NCBI RefSeq assembly: GCF_004923315.1
Contig: NZ_CP039650.1
Span: 558,001-622,000, forward strand
Direction: 5' to 3'
Length of the DNA: 64,000 bases
DNA from: Azospirillum sp. TSA2s
GTDB lineage: Bacteria > Pseudomonadota > Alphaproteobacteria > Azospirillales > Azospirillaceae
Shown: positions 1 to 7,960 of the stretch, in pieces
Layout: every line of letters starts with the position of its first letter
How positions within the stretch are numbered: position 1 is the stretch's first letter
Notes under the pieces: model-generated
Told to the model about the DNA's origin: nothing
The model's database searches: none
Seen by the model: the letters and a program-made list of their open reading frames with translations, nothing else
Made by a program: the position numbers and the translations under genes

Positions 1-1033
1 CCTCCAACGCCGCCAGCACGTCGAAGGGCAGTTCGCCCGCCGCCGGCACCGGATCGCCGCGCAGGGCCTGATACCAGCGGTCGAGTGCACCCTTGGCCTG
101 CCGGATGCCCTCGCGGGTGAAGTCCAGCGGCTGGCGGTAGTGGGCGCTCAGCAGGGTCAGGCGGATCGCCTCGCCGGGGAACTCGTCCAGCAGGTCGTGC
201 ACGGTGAAGAAGTTGCCGAGGGACTTCGACATCTTCTCGCCTTCGACCGTCACGAAGCCGTTGTGGACCCAGGTGCGGGCCAGCCGGTCGGTGCCGTTGG
301 CGCAGCAGCTCTGCGCGATCTCGTTCTCATGGTGCGGGAAGATCAGGTCCAGCCCGCCGCCATGGATGTCGAAGGTCACGCCCAGATGCTCCTTCGCCAT
401 TGCGGAGCACTCGATGTGCCAGCCCGGACGGCCGCGGCCCCACGGGCTGTCCCAGCCGGGCTGGTCGGGGCTGCTGGGCTTCCACAGCACGAAGTCGGAG
501 GCATCGCGCTTGTAGGGAGCCACCTCCACCCGCGCGCCGGCGATCATGTCATCCAGCGAGCGGCGCGACAGCTGGCCATAGCTGGGCATCGACGGCACGG
601 AGAACAGCACGTGCCCTTCCGCCGCATAGGCGTTGCCGCGTTCGATCAGCGTGGCGATCAGCGCGATCATCTGGCCAATATGCTGGGTCGCCCGCGGCTC
701 GATGGTCGGGCGCAGCGCGTTCAGCGCATCCATGTCGGCATGGAACAGGTCGGTGGTGCGCGCGGTCAGCGCGTCGATCGGCTCGCCGCTGTCCCGCGCC
801 CGGTCGATGATCTTGTCGTCCACATCGGTGATGTTGCGGACATAGGTCACCGCCGGATAGAGCCGCGACAGCAGCCGGAACAGCAGGTCGAACACCACCA
901 CCGGCCGGGCGTTGCCGATGTGGGCGGTGTCGTAGACGGTCGGACCACAGACATACATGCCGACATGGTCCGGGCGAAGCGGCTCGAAGCGCTCCTTACG
1001 GCGGGTCAGCGTGTTGTAGAGGTCCAACGGCAC
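1..1033 (-). CDS. cysS: Cysteinyl-tRNA synthetase (N-terminal 344 codons; 3' end outside window)
   Basis: Class I aminoacyl-tRNA synthetase that charges tRNA-Cys in the cytoplasm. Translation from a GTG at 1031-1033 gives [20 protein letters not shown], followed by the family's CGPTVYD segment with the first zinc-ligand Cys near residue 29 and the HIGH signature as HIGN at residues 38-41. Further on, the [11 protein letters not shown] zinc-site segment is visible. An AGGAG sequence about 9 nt upstream supports the GTG start. The gene runs off the left edge, so the KMSKS loop and anticodon-binding domain are not seen. It lies 28 bp downstream of gltX on the same strand, so the two synthetase genes may be co-transcribed. 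Confidence 0.95.
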   Translation of the reverse strand, partial: MPLDLYNTLTRRKERFEPLRPDHVGMYVCGPTVYDTAHIGNARPVVVFDLLFRLLSRLYPAVTYVRNITDVDDKIIDRARDSGEPIDALTARTTDLFHADMDALNALRPTIEPRATQHIGQMIALIATLIERGNAYAAEGHVLFSVPSMPSYGQLSRRSLDDMIAGARVEVAPYKRDASDFVLWKPSSPDQPGWDSPWGRGRPGWHIECSAMAKEHLGVTFDIHGGGLDLIFPHHENEIAQSCCANGTDRLARTWVHNGFVTVEGEKMSKSLGNFFTVHDLLDEFPGEAIRLTLLSAHYRQPLDFTREGIRQAKGALDRWYQALRGDPVPAAGELPFDVLAALE

Positions 1034-1061
1034 GGTCCGAACTCCTGAATGAATATGGGTG

Positions 1062-2405
1062 TCAGGCGGTTTCGCCGGCCAGTCGCCGGAGGCTGCGCGC
1101 CCGTCCGATCAGGGGTAGCAGGTTCTTCAATTCCGGTCCATGGTCGCGCCCGGTCAGCGCCCGGCGCAGAGGAAGGAAGAGATCCTTGCCCTTTCGCCCC
1201 GAAGCATTCTTCACCGCATTGGTCCAAGCGCCCCAAGTGCCGAGGTCCCACGGCTCGTCGGGCAGCAGCGCCGCCGCCTGGGCCAGGAAAGCGGCATCCT
1301 CCACCACCGGCGTCACCGGCGCATGGGTCACCGCCCACCAGTCGCGTGCGTCGCTCAGCCGCGCCAGATTGGGCCGCACCGCCTCCCAGAAGGCGGCATC
1401 GGCGCCGGTCAGGCCGAGATCTTCCAGCCGCGATGCCACCGCCTCGAAGGGCGTCAGGTGCAGGATACGGGCGTTCAGCCGGCCCAGTTCGTCCGGATCG
1501 AACTTCGGCGTGCCGCGGGCGATCTTCGACAGGTCGAATTCCGTCACCAGCTCGTCCAGCGTCAGCCGTGCCTCGATGGGGTCGGAGGTGCCGAGCTTCG
1601 CCAGCAGGCTGTTCACCGCCATCGGTTCGATGCCGTCATCGTCGCGCAGGCTGCCGACCGACAGGCTGCCCAGCCGCTTCGACAGACCCTGCCCGCCGGC
1701 ATCGGTCAGCAACGGCAGATGGGCAAAGGACGGCACCGCGGCGCCCAACGCCTCGAAAATCTGAATCTGCACCGCAGTGTTGGCGACATGGTCCTCGCCG
1801 CGGATGATGTGGGTGATGGCGAAATCGGAGTCGTCGACCACGCTGGTCAGGGTGTAGAGCGGCCGGCCATCCTCGCGGATCAGCACAGGGTCGCTCAGCG
1901 CCGTGCCCTCGAACCGCACCGGTCCGCGGACCAGATCGGTCCATTCCACCGGAGTCGGGTTCAGCTTGAAGCGCCAATGCGGCTTGCGCCCCTCCCCTTC
2001 CAGCCGCGCGCGGTCCTCGTCGGTCAGGCGCAGCGCGGCGCGGTCGTAGATCGGGGGGCGGCCCTGCGACACCAGACTGGCACGCTTGAGGTTCAGCTCC
2101 TCCGGCGTCTCGTAGCAGGGATAGAGCCTGCCGGCGGCCTTCAGCGCCGCAGCCGCCTCGTCATACCGTGGATAGCGATCGCTTTCGCGGGCGAAACGAT
2201 CCCAGCTCAAGCCAAGCCACGTCAGATCGGCGGCGATGGCGTCGGCGAACTCCTGGGTGGAGCGTTCCTCGTCGGTGTCGTCCAGCCGGAACATAAAGCT
2301 GCCGCCGGTCTTGCGCGCGAACAGCCAGTTGACGAGCGCGAGGCGCACATTGCCGACATGGATGCGGCCGGTCGGGCTGGGGGCGAAACGGACGGCGGTG
2401 GACAT
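1062..2405 (-). CDS. gltX: Glutamyl-tRNA synthetase
   Basis: Class I synthetase that ligates glutamate to tRNA. The N-terminus reads [14 protein letters not shown] (HIGH variant HVGN, residues 16-19), the middle contains [12 protein letters not shown], and the KMSKS loop appears as GLSKRLG near residues 235-240. The length of 447 residues is normal for the family. The frame is open 45 nt further upstream, but family conservation begins at [10 protein letters not shown], so the ATG at 2403-2405 was chosen. Alphaproteobacteria often carry two GltX paralogues, one of which can be non-discriminating and charge tRNA-Gln; which one this is cannot be told from the sequence alone. Confidence 0.95.
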   Translation of the reverse strand: MSTAVRFAPSPTGRIHVGNVRLALVNWLFARKTGGSFMFRLDDTDEERSTQEFADAIAADLTWLGLSWDRFARESDRYPRYDEAAAALKAAGRLYPCYETPEELNLKRASLVSQGRPPIYDRAALRLTDEDRARLEGEGRKPHWRFKLNPTPVEWTDLVRGPVRFEGTALSDPVLIREDGRPLYTLTSVVDDSDFAITHIIRGEDHVANTAVQIQIFEALGAAVPSFAHLPLLTDAGGQGLSKRLGSLSVGSLRDDDGIEPMAVNSLLAKLGTSDPIEARLTLDELVTEFDLSKIARGTPKFDPDELGRLNARILHLTPFEAVASRLEDLGLTGADAAFWEAVRPNLARLSDARDWWAVTHAPVTPVVEDAAFLAQAAALLPDEPWDLGTWGAWTNAVKNASGRKGKDLFLPLRRALTGRDHGPELKNLLPLIGRARSLRRLAGETA

Positions 2406-2495
2406 GGCAGGACTCGGGTTGGAGACGGGACAGGCCGGCAGTCCTAGCACGGCCGGCGCGCCTTCCGAAAGCGGTCCGCACTCCCGGATGCAGCC

Positions 2496-3008
2496 TCAGG
2501 GGCGCTCCCCGGCGTCCAGCGCGGCAGGGTCGGCCGACGCCGACTCGTCCCAATCGCCCAGCGCCCGGAGCAGCGACCGCACCTGCCGGTTCAGCGAACC
2601 GATCTGCGCCAGACCCATCCCCGACCGCTCGACCAGCGTCCGGCTCAGGCAGGTGCTTTCATCCACCATCGCACGGCCGGCATCGGTCAGCCAGACCTGA
2701 ACCTGCCGTTCATCCATCCGGCTGCGCCGTCGTTCGACCAACCCCGCCTGCTCCAGCCGCTTCACCGGCGGCGTGACCGTGCTGGATTCCAGCGCCAGCC
2801 TTTCGGCGATCGCGCCGACGGTCGCGCCATCCGCCTCCCCCAGCACACTCAGGATGAGGTACTGCGGATAGGTGATTCCCATGGCGTCCAGCATCGGCTT
2901 GTAGGTGCGGGTGATGGCCATGCTGGTCATATAGAGGGCGAAGCAGAGCTGGTCGTCCAACGGAACGCGGTACGGGACCGGGGGGCAATTTTCGGACGGT
3001 GCGGACAT
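2496..3008 (-). CDS. MarR-family transcriptional regulator, OhrR-type
   Basis: A 170-residue winged-helix regulator. Residues 19-50 match the OhrR signature: QLCFALY followed by YKPMLDAMGITYPQYLIL. The Cys of QLCF is in the position of the peroxide-sensing cysteine of OhrR, and the two tyrosines that surround that thiol (ALY and TYKP) are also present. The helix-turn-helix and wing follow (VGAIAERLALESSTVTPPVKRLEQ, then DERQVQV). It is transcribed divergently from a Tat-exported alpha/beta hydrolase, with two identical 10-bp palindromes between them. It probably represses itself and that hydrolase until oxidised by an organic hydroperoxide; this is inferred from family and context. Confidence 0.85.
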   Translation of the reverse strand: MSAPSENCPPVPYRVPLDDQLCFALYMTSMAITRTYKPMLDAMGITYPQYLILSVLGEADGATVGAIAERLALESSTVTPPVKRLEQAGLVERRRSRMDERQVQVWLTDAGRAMVDESTCLSRTLVERSGMGLAQIGSLNRQVRSLLRALGDWDESASADPAALDAGERP

Positions 3009-3058
3009 GGGGCGTCCTCCTGGCTGATCGGGTCCGGCATTTTTATCACCGGAATAGA

Positions 3059-3068
3059 TATCGCGATA
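3059..3068. promoter_or_regulatory. Palindromic operator candidate, copy 1
   Basis: Perfect 10-bp palindrome TATCGCGATA, 50 bp upstream of the OhrR-type regulator start. An identical copy lies 55 bp away (centre to centre), nearer the hydrolase gene. Recurrence of the same palindrome in a divergent MarR-family intergenic region suggests operator sites; binding is inferred. Confidence 0.6.
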
Positions 3069-3112
3069 ACGATTTGTCTGGACAAGCCCCAGCCTGAGGC
3101 GTAGAGATTTGC

Positions 3113-3124
3113 TTATCGCGATAA
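3113..3124. promoter_or_regulatory. Palindromic operator candidate, copy 2
   Basis: Perfect 12-bp palindrome TTATCGCGATAA containing the same TATCGCGATA core as copy 1. It is followed by a further CGATATCG palindrome at 3126-3133. It lies 35-46 nt upstream of the hydrolase start, where a bound repressor would block the promoter or early transcript. Confidence 0.6.
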
Positions 3125-3158
3125 ACGATATCGCAAAACCATTCCTCGGGAGATCGAC

Positions 3159-4136
3159 ATGACCTCGTTGAAGACCGGCGCCTCACGGCGCGGCATGCTG
3201 ACTGCTGGCCTGGGCCTTTCCGCCACCGCCGCCGCCCTGCCCTTCGTCCAGACCGCCCAGGCGGCCCAATCAACCACGGCGGCCGCATCGGGTGCGAAGA
3301 GGATGGGCAGCGGCACGGTCACGGCAAAGGACGGCACGCAGATTTTCTACAAGGACTGGGGATCGGGTCAGCCGATCGTCTTCCATCATGGCTGGCCGCT
3401 GTCGTCGGACGACTGGGATGCCCAGATGCTGTATTTCCTGTCGCAGGGCTTCCGGGTCATCGCCCATGACCGGCGTGGTCATGGCCGGTCGACGCAGACC
3501 GCCACCGGCAACGACATGGACACCTACGCCGACGATGTCGCCAGCCTGGCCGCCCATCTCGGCCTGAAGAACGCCATCCACATCGGTCATTCGACCGGCG
3601 GCGGCGAAGTGGCCCGCTATGTCGCGCGGCATGGCGGCAATGGGCGGGTGGCGAAAGCCGTGCTGATCGGAGCGGTGACGCCGATCATGCTGAAGACCTC
3701 GGCCAATCCCGGCGGCCTGCCGCTGGAGGTGTTCGACGGCTTCCGCGCCGCACTGGCGGCCAACCGCGCGCAATTCTTCCGCGACATCCCCTCCGGCCCC
3801 TTCTATGGCTTCAACCGTGACGGCGCGAAGGTTTCGCAGGGTTTGATCGACAATTGGTGGCGGCAGGGCATGATGGGCGGAGCCAAGGCCCACTATGATT
3901 GCATCAAGGCATTCTCCGAAACCGACTTCACCGAGGATCTGAAGAAGATCGACATTCCGGTCCTGGTGATGCACGGCGACGATGACCAGATCGTGCCCGT
4001 CGCCGATTCCGCCCTGCTGGCGGTCAAGCTGCTGCGGAAAGGGACATTGAAGGTCTATCCGGGCCTCCCGCACGGCATGGCCTCCACCCACGCCGACATC
4101 ATCAACCGGGATCTGCTGGCGTTCATCAAGGGCTGA
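3159..4136 (+). CDS. Exported alpha/beta hydrolase (non-heme chloroperoxidase-like)
   Basis: A 325-residue protein with a likely twin-arginine signal ([11 protein letters not shown] followed by a hydrophobic stretch and AQAAQ, residues 8-38), so it probably acts in the periplasm. The mature part is an alpha/beta hydrolase of the cofactor-free haloperoxidase/esterase group. The nucleophile elbow is GHSTGGG, the acidic residue lies in HGDDDQIVP, and the histidine in PGLPHGM near the C-terminus. Members hydrolyse esters and, with organic acids, form peracids; the physiological substrate is unknown. Divergence from an OhrR-type regulator suggests a role in peroxide or peracid stress. Confidence 0.85.
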   Translation: MTSLKTGASRRGMLTAGLGLSATAAALPFVQTAQAAQSTTAAASGAKRMGSGTVTAKDGTQIFYKDWGSGQPIVFHHGWPLSSDDWDAQMLYFLSQGFRVIAHDRRGHGRSTQTATGNDMDTYADDVASLAAHLGLKNAIHIGHSTGGGEVARYVARHGGNGRVAKAVLIGAVTPIMLKTSANPGGLPLEVFDGFRAALAANRAQFFRDIPSGPFYGFNRDGAKVSQGLIDNWWRQGMMGGAKAHYDCIKAFSETDFTEDLKKIDIPVLVMHGDDDQIVPVADSALLAVKLLRKGTLKVYPGLPHGMASTHADIINRDLLAFIKG

Positions 4137-4142
4137 TACCGT

Positions 4143-4181
4143 CCCGTGAAAGCTCCGGACAGCGTTCGGAGCTTTCACGGG
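4143..4181. terminator. Strong hairpin after the hydrolase gene
   Basis: Perfect 15-bp stem: 4143-4157 pairs with 4167-4181 around a 9-nt loop, starting 7 nt after the hydrolase stop codon. There is no U-run, so it may act as an RNA-stabilising 3' hairpin rather than a classic intrinsic terminator. Confidence 0.65.
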
Positions 4182-4284
4182 CTCCTGGCTCCGGCTCCTG
4201 GCCCCGGCTGCCCGAAGGGAGCGTTAGGCGAAGGCAAGACTCCTGGGGTAGCGTGGCGGCAAAGCCAACCCCCGGAGAGTTTCC

Positions 4285-4953
4285 ATGGCAGAGAAAAGCT
4301 TGCGCATCGGCGTCGTGCTGTCGGGCTGCGGCGTGTATGACGGTGCGGAAATCCACGAGGCGGTCTGCACCCTGCTGGCCATCGCCAAAATGGGCGCGGT
4401 TGCGGTGTGCTACGCCCCCGACATTCCGCAGGCCCATGTCGTCAACCACCTGACCGGCCAGGAGACCGGTGAGAGCCGCAATGTGCTGGTCGAATCGGCC
4501 CGTATCGCCCGCGGCGAGATCACCGCGCTCAGCGAGTTCTCGGCCGGCGACGTCGATGCGCTGATCTTCCCCGGCGGTTTCGGCGCCGCCAAGAATCTCA
4601 GCGACTTCGCCTTCAAGGGCGCCGACTGCTCGGTCAACCCGCAGGTGGTGGCTGCGGTCGCCGCCATGCGCGCGGCCGGCAAGCCGATCGGCGCGCTGTG
4701 CATCGCGCCGGCCATCCTCGCCAAGATCCTGGGCCAGCAGAGCGTCGAACTGACCATCGGCAGCGATCCCGGCACCGCCGCCGCGCTGGAGTCGATGGGC
4801 GCCGTCCACCGCACCACCATCCATGGCGAGGTCGTAGTCGACCGCGGCCTGAAGGTTGTCACCTCGCCCTGCTACATGCTGGACGCCAATCTTGCCCAGA
4901 TCGCCGAGGGGGCCGAGAATACTGTCAAGGCTCTGGTCGATCTGGTGAAGTGA
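4285..4953 (+). CDS. elbB: Isoprenoid biosynthesis glyoxalase ElbB (DJ-1/PfpI superfamily)
   Basis: A 222-residue cytoplasmic protein matching ElbB/YhbL: GVVLSGCGVYDGAEIHEAV at the N-terminus, LIFPGGFGAAKNLSDFA in the middle and the nucleophile elbow GALCIAPAIL. The Cys of ALCIAP is the DJ-1-type nucleophilic cysteine. E. coli ElbB has glyoxalase activity and was linked to isoprenoid synthesis; the true substrate is not settled. GGAG about 8 nt upstream supports the start. The gene stands alone between the upstream hairpin and the Ntn hydrolase. Confidence 0.9.
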   Translation: MAEKSLRIGVVLSGCGVYDGAEIHEAVCTLLAIAKMGAVAVCYAPDIPQAHVVNHLTGQETGESRNVLVESARIARGEITALSEFSAGDVDALIFPGGFGAAKNLSDFAFKGADCSVNPQVVAAVAAMRAAGKPIGALCIAPAILAKILGQQSVELTIGSDPGTAAALESMGAVHRTTIHGEVVVDRGLKVVTSPCYMLDANLAQIAEGAENTVKALVDLVK

Positions 4954-5090
4954 CCAAGTGAAAATGGCAGACGAAGGGGGTAGCGATACCTCCTTTGTCA
5001 CCAGCAATGTCACAAAGCTGAGCAATAATTCATTAACCGCCTTCCCACACCCTTTGCCTCAGCTTCTTTTCTATCAGGCGAGGGTTGGCG

Positions 5091-5660
5091 ATGACCTGCA
5101 TTGTGGGATTGGTGGACGGCGACCGGGTGTGGATGGGCGGCGACAGCGCCGGAGTGAACGGCCTGGACATCACGGTGCGCGCCGACACCAAGGTGTTCCG
5201 CAATGGCGACAGCCTGATCGGCTTCACCAGTTCCTTCCGCATGGGCCAGCTGCTGCATTACCGGCTGGAGGTTCCGCCGCGTGAGCACGACGCCGACCTG
5301 TTCCGCTATATGGTCGTGGACTTTGTCGATGCCGTCCGCAACTGCCTGAAGGATGGCGGTTACGCCCACCGTTCCAACGATGTGGAGACCGGCGGCACCT
5401 TCATGGTCGGGCTGGAAGGCCGGCTGTTCACCGTGCAGTCCGACTATCAGGTCGGCGAGGCGGTGCGCGGCTACCACGCCATCGGCTGCGGGTCGGACTA
5501 TGCGCTGGGTTCGCTGGCGTCCACCATCGGCCAGCCGCCGGAAGAGCGCGTGCTGAAGGCCCTGGAATGCGCCGAACTGTTCAACGGCGGCGTCCGTGCG
5601 CCCTTCACCATCCAGTCCAGCCTGCGCCGTCCGCAGCTGGCGCTGACTGAAGCGGCGTGA
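5091..5660 (+). CDS. HslV/proteasome-like Ntn-hydrolase protein
   Basis: A 189-residue protein whose pattern follows the HslV/proteasome beta fold. After Met removal the N-terminus is TCIVGLVDG, giving a candidate catalytic Thr1. MGGDSAG supplies the conserved Asp, TKVFRNG the conserved Lys, and GFTSSFRMG, FMVGLEGRLFTV and YHAIGCGSDYALGSL match later strand and helix segments. The ATG at 5091 was chosen over the in-frame TTG at 5085 because it places Thr at position 2 and has AGGCGAGGG about 6 nt upstream. No ATPase partner (hslU) is nearby. Whether it is a peptidase or another N-terminal-nucleophile amidohydrolase is not known. Confidence 0.7.
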   Translation: MTCIVGLVDGDRVWMGGDSAGVNGLDITVRADTKVFRNGDSLIGFTSSFRMGQLLHYRLEVPPREHDADLFRYMVVDFVDAVRNCLKDGGYAHRSNDVETGGTFMVGLEGRLFTVQSDYQVGEAVRGYHAIGCGSDYALGSLASTIGQPPEERVLKALECAELFNGGVRAPFTIQSSLRRPQLALTEAA

Positions 5661-5811
5661 ACTCCCCTGGCCTTCGCCCCCAAGCCTTCGACCAAAGTCG
5701 AAAGCAGCGGCTAAGGCTGCGCTCTGGTCATCCAAAGCATCGTGGCGTATGAACCCGTGTCCTGCTGCAGTGCGGGACAGGGAATAACCACAAAAAACTT
5801 GGGTGATAGAG

Positions 5812-6036
5812 ATGACGGACCAAGCGGTCACCGCCGATGCTTATCTCGGTGAAGACGAGAACCCGGCTGGGTTGCTGAGCAACTGGGGAAATTCGCCCCT
5901 TTTCGTCTTTCCGGCCATGCTGCTGATTTTCATCATGCCGCTGGCAATCATCTTCCACCCGACCTGGGTGGTACTGCCGGCCGTGCTGTGGACCTTCGGC
6001 ATGATCGCCACGATCATCAAGCTGACGCGCGGCTGA
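5812..6036 (+). CDS. Small membrane protein of unknown function
   Basis: A 74-residue protein: a short acidic soluble N-terminus (MTDQAVTADAYLGEDENPAG), then two hydrophobic segments at about residues 28-46 and 48-66, ending in KLTRG. It is probably a two-helix inner-membrane protein. An in-frame GTG at 5803 is an alternative start. Family not recognised. It ends 55 bp from the convergent NadE-like gene, with a shared terminator between them. Confidence 0.6.
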   Translation: MTDQAVTADAYLGEDENPAGLLSNWGNSPLFVFPAMLLIFIMPLAIIFHPTWVVLPAVLWTFGMIATIIKLTRG

Positions 6037-6058
6037 ATCCGGCGCGGACGCGAAGGGG

Positions 6059-6084
6059 GGGGAGGGGGACCGCTCCCCCTCCCC
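6059..6084. terminator. Bidirectional hairpin between convergent genes
   Basis: An 11-bp stem (6059-6069 with 6074-6084) built from GGGGAGGGGGA and its complement. It lies between the 3' ends of the small membrane protein gene and the NadE-like gene, where it can terminate both. Confidence 0.7.
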
Positions 6085-6091
6085 GCCCGCA

Positions 6092-7759
6092 CTACATCAA
6101 GTCGATGAAGCCGCCGGCAATCGGAAAGCGACGCAGTCGCGCGACCGACCGGCGGGAAATCCGCGGCCCCGGCGGAACCCTGCGGCGGCCCGCTTCCGCC
6201 TGCACCACCAGCCGCCAGACCGTCTCCACCGTCTCGGCCGCATGGCCACGCCCGGCAAGGTCGGCCGGCGACAGCCCACCATCGAGCAGGCCGGCCAGCA
6301 GATCGTCCAGCGCCTCCACCGGCGGCAGACCGGCCGGAGTCTCGGCCTTCAACCGGCGCGCCAGCACCCGTTCCGGAACCACCCGCCCCGCTGGCCCGCG
6401 CGATCCCGCCGGCTGGTTGGCATTGCGCCAGCGCGCCAGTTCCAGAACCGCGGTCTTCGGCATGTCGGACAGCACTGCATAGCCGCAGCCCGCCTCATCC
6501 ATCGCAAGGCCGAGCAGCCGGTCGGTCCGGTCCGCCGTGGACAGCAGGAGGGCGCCCATCCGCTCCGCCAACACCGCCAGGGTCGCGCCCCGGAGGCGGG
6601 CATGCAGCCGGTCGGCCGCCGCGGCCGACTCGCGCCCGGCAAAGGCCGGGGCCAGCAGCGAGTCGGCGGCCTTGAGCACCGGCGCCAGCGCGACATTGTC
6701 CAGGCGGCAGCCCAGCAACTCGACGACCTCCGCCGTATCGGCCAAACTATCGGCCAGGCCATCGGCCGAAGCCCCTGCCTCGCCGGCCGGCAGCGGAGCC
6801 CGCACGGCGAGCACCCGCTCCGGCCCCAGCGCGTCGACCGCCAGCGCCGCGACCAGCGCCGAGTCCAGCCCGCCGGTCAGCCCGACCACCACGCCCGGCG
6901 CGCCGCTTTTCGTTACGGCATCGTGCAGGCCCAGCATCAGCGCCGTGTAAAGCGCCTCCGTCCCCTCGGCCGGAGCAATCGTTTCGGCCTCGGAACTGTC
7001 CCAGCTGTCGTCGGCTCCGCGTTCCCACCGGGTCAGCAGCAGATGCTCGGCGAACAGCGGAGCCTGGGCGACCAGCCGGCCACTTGGGGCGAGCGCGAAG
7101 CTGCCGCCATCGAACACCCGCTCCTCCTGCGCGCCGACGAGGTTCACCGCAACCAGTGGCAATCCGCCTTCCACCACCCGCGCGACGGCGGCCTGCACCC
7201 GCTCATCGGCCCGGCCGGGGGCGAAGGGGCCGGCCAGCATCGCGACCAGAAGTTCGGCCCCACTCTCCGCCAGCGTCTCCGCCACGTCGCCGGTCGCCAG
7301 ATCATCGCCGATCAGCAGGCCGATCCGCACCCCGCGGACATTGACCGGGCCAGGCATCGGACCGTTATCGAAACGGTCATCCTCCGGCGCACCGATCTCG
7401 CCCGCATCCGTTACGGCCTGGAAACGAACGGCGGCGAGCTTGCCGCCGTCCAGCAGCAAAGCTGCATTGTGACGCCCCTTGCCCTCCCGCCAGGGGGCGC
7501 CGACCAGCAGGGCGGGGCCGCCGTCGGCGGTGACGTCCGCCAACACCCGAACCGTCTCCTCCACCGCGTCGAGGAAGGCGGGAAGCGCCGCCAAGTCGAG
7601 AAGCGGGGCGCCGGACAACGCGCCGGCGGGACAGATGACGAGGTCGGCGCCGCGGGCCTCGGCCTGCGCCCGCGCGGCACGGATCAGGCCGGCATTCGCA
7701 GTGAGGTCGCCCGCGGTCGGGTTGATCTGGGCGAGCGCGATGGACAGGCGATCGGTCAT
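6092..7759 (-). CDS. nadE: NadE-like protein (glutamine-dependent NAD+ synthetase homologue) with degenerate active sites
   Basis: A 555-residue protein collinear with two-domain NadE: nitrilase-like glutaminase (about 1-260) plus PP-loop synthetase (about 280-555). Normal NadE converts deamido-NAD+, ATP and glutamine to NAD+. Several key positions differ here. The catalytic Glu of the LPE motif is replaced (CPAGALSG, Ala45). The catalytic Lys is missing between residues 110 and 125 (VRFQAVTDAGEIG). The catalytic Cys is replaced (LLIGDDLATG, Gly151). In the synthetase domain SGGIDS becomes TGGLDS (295-300) and TGNKSE becomes TADRTD. Neighbouring positions such as VFDGGSF, LRGATLAVLAE and the C-terminal PGPRIS are kept, so the homology is clear. 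It may be a pseudoenzyme or have changed activity. Confidence 0.8.
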   Translation of the reverse strand: MTDRLSIALAQINPTAGDLTANAGLIRAARAQAEARGADLVICPAGALSGAPLLDLAALPAFLDAVEETVRVLADVTADGGPALLVGAPWREGKGRHNAALLLDGGKLAAVRFQAVTDAGEIGAPEDDRFDNGPMPGPVNVRGVRIGLLIGDDLATGDVAETLAESGAELLVAMLAGPFAPGRADERVQAAVARVVEGGLPLVAVNLVGAQEERVFDGGSFALAPSGRLVAQAPLFAEHLLLTRWERGADDSWDSSEAETIAPAEGTEALYTALMLGLHDAVTKSGAPGVVVGLTGGLDSALVAALAVDALGPERVLAVRAPLPAGEAGASADGLADSLADTAEVVELLGCRLDNVALAPVLKAADSLLAPAFAGRESAAAADRLHARLRGATLAVLAERMGALLLSTADRTDRLLGLAMDEAGCGYAVLSDMPKTAVLELARWRNANQPAGSRGPAGRVVPERVLARRLKAETPAGLPPVEALDDLLAGLLDGGLSPADLAGRGHAAETVETVWRLVVQAEAGRRRVPPGPRISRRSVARLRRFPIAGGFIDLM

Positions 7760-7904
7760 GATGGTCGGCTTCCTTCTGGCGGGTCCTTTTCCGGCAAGGG
7801 TAGCAGCGCCTCACCTGCGGCGAAAGCCGCCGCTCGTCGGAGGTCATCACGCAGGCGGAACAAGTGGCGGCAAGACATGGGATGAAGTTCCACAGTCGCG
7901 ATCA

Positions 7905-7960
7905 ATTAGTAAGGTAACGAATTTATTTCAATTATTGAAAGAAAATCGCGAAATTAAGAA
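7905..7960 (+). promoter_or_regulatory. AT-rich leader upstream of an uncharacterised gene
   Basis: About 55 bp of strikingly AT-rich DNA in a very GC-rich region, ending at the first possible start codon of the next gene. It includes TAAGGTAACGAATTTATTTC and runs of A and T. This is likely promoter or leader sequence; no specific sigma-factor boxes could be assigned. Confidence 0.4.
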
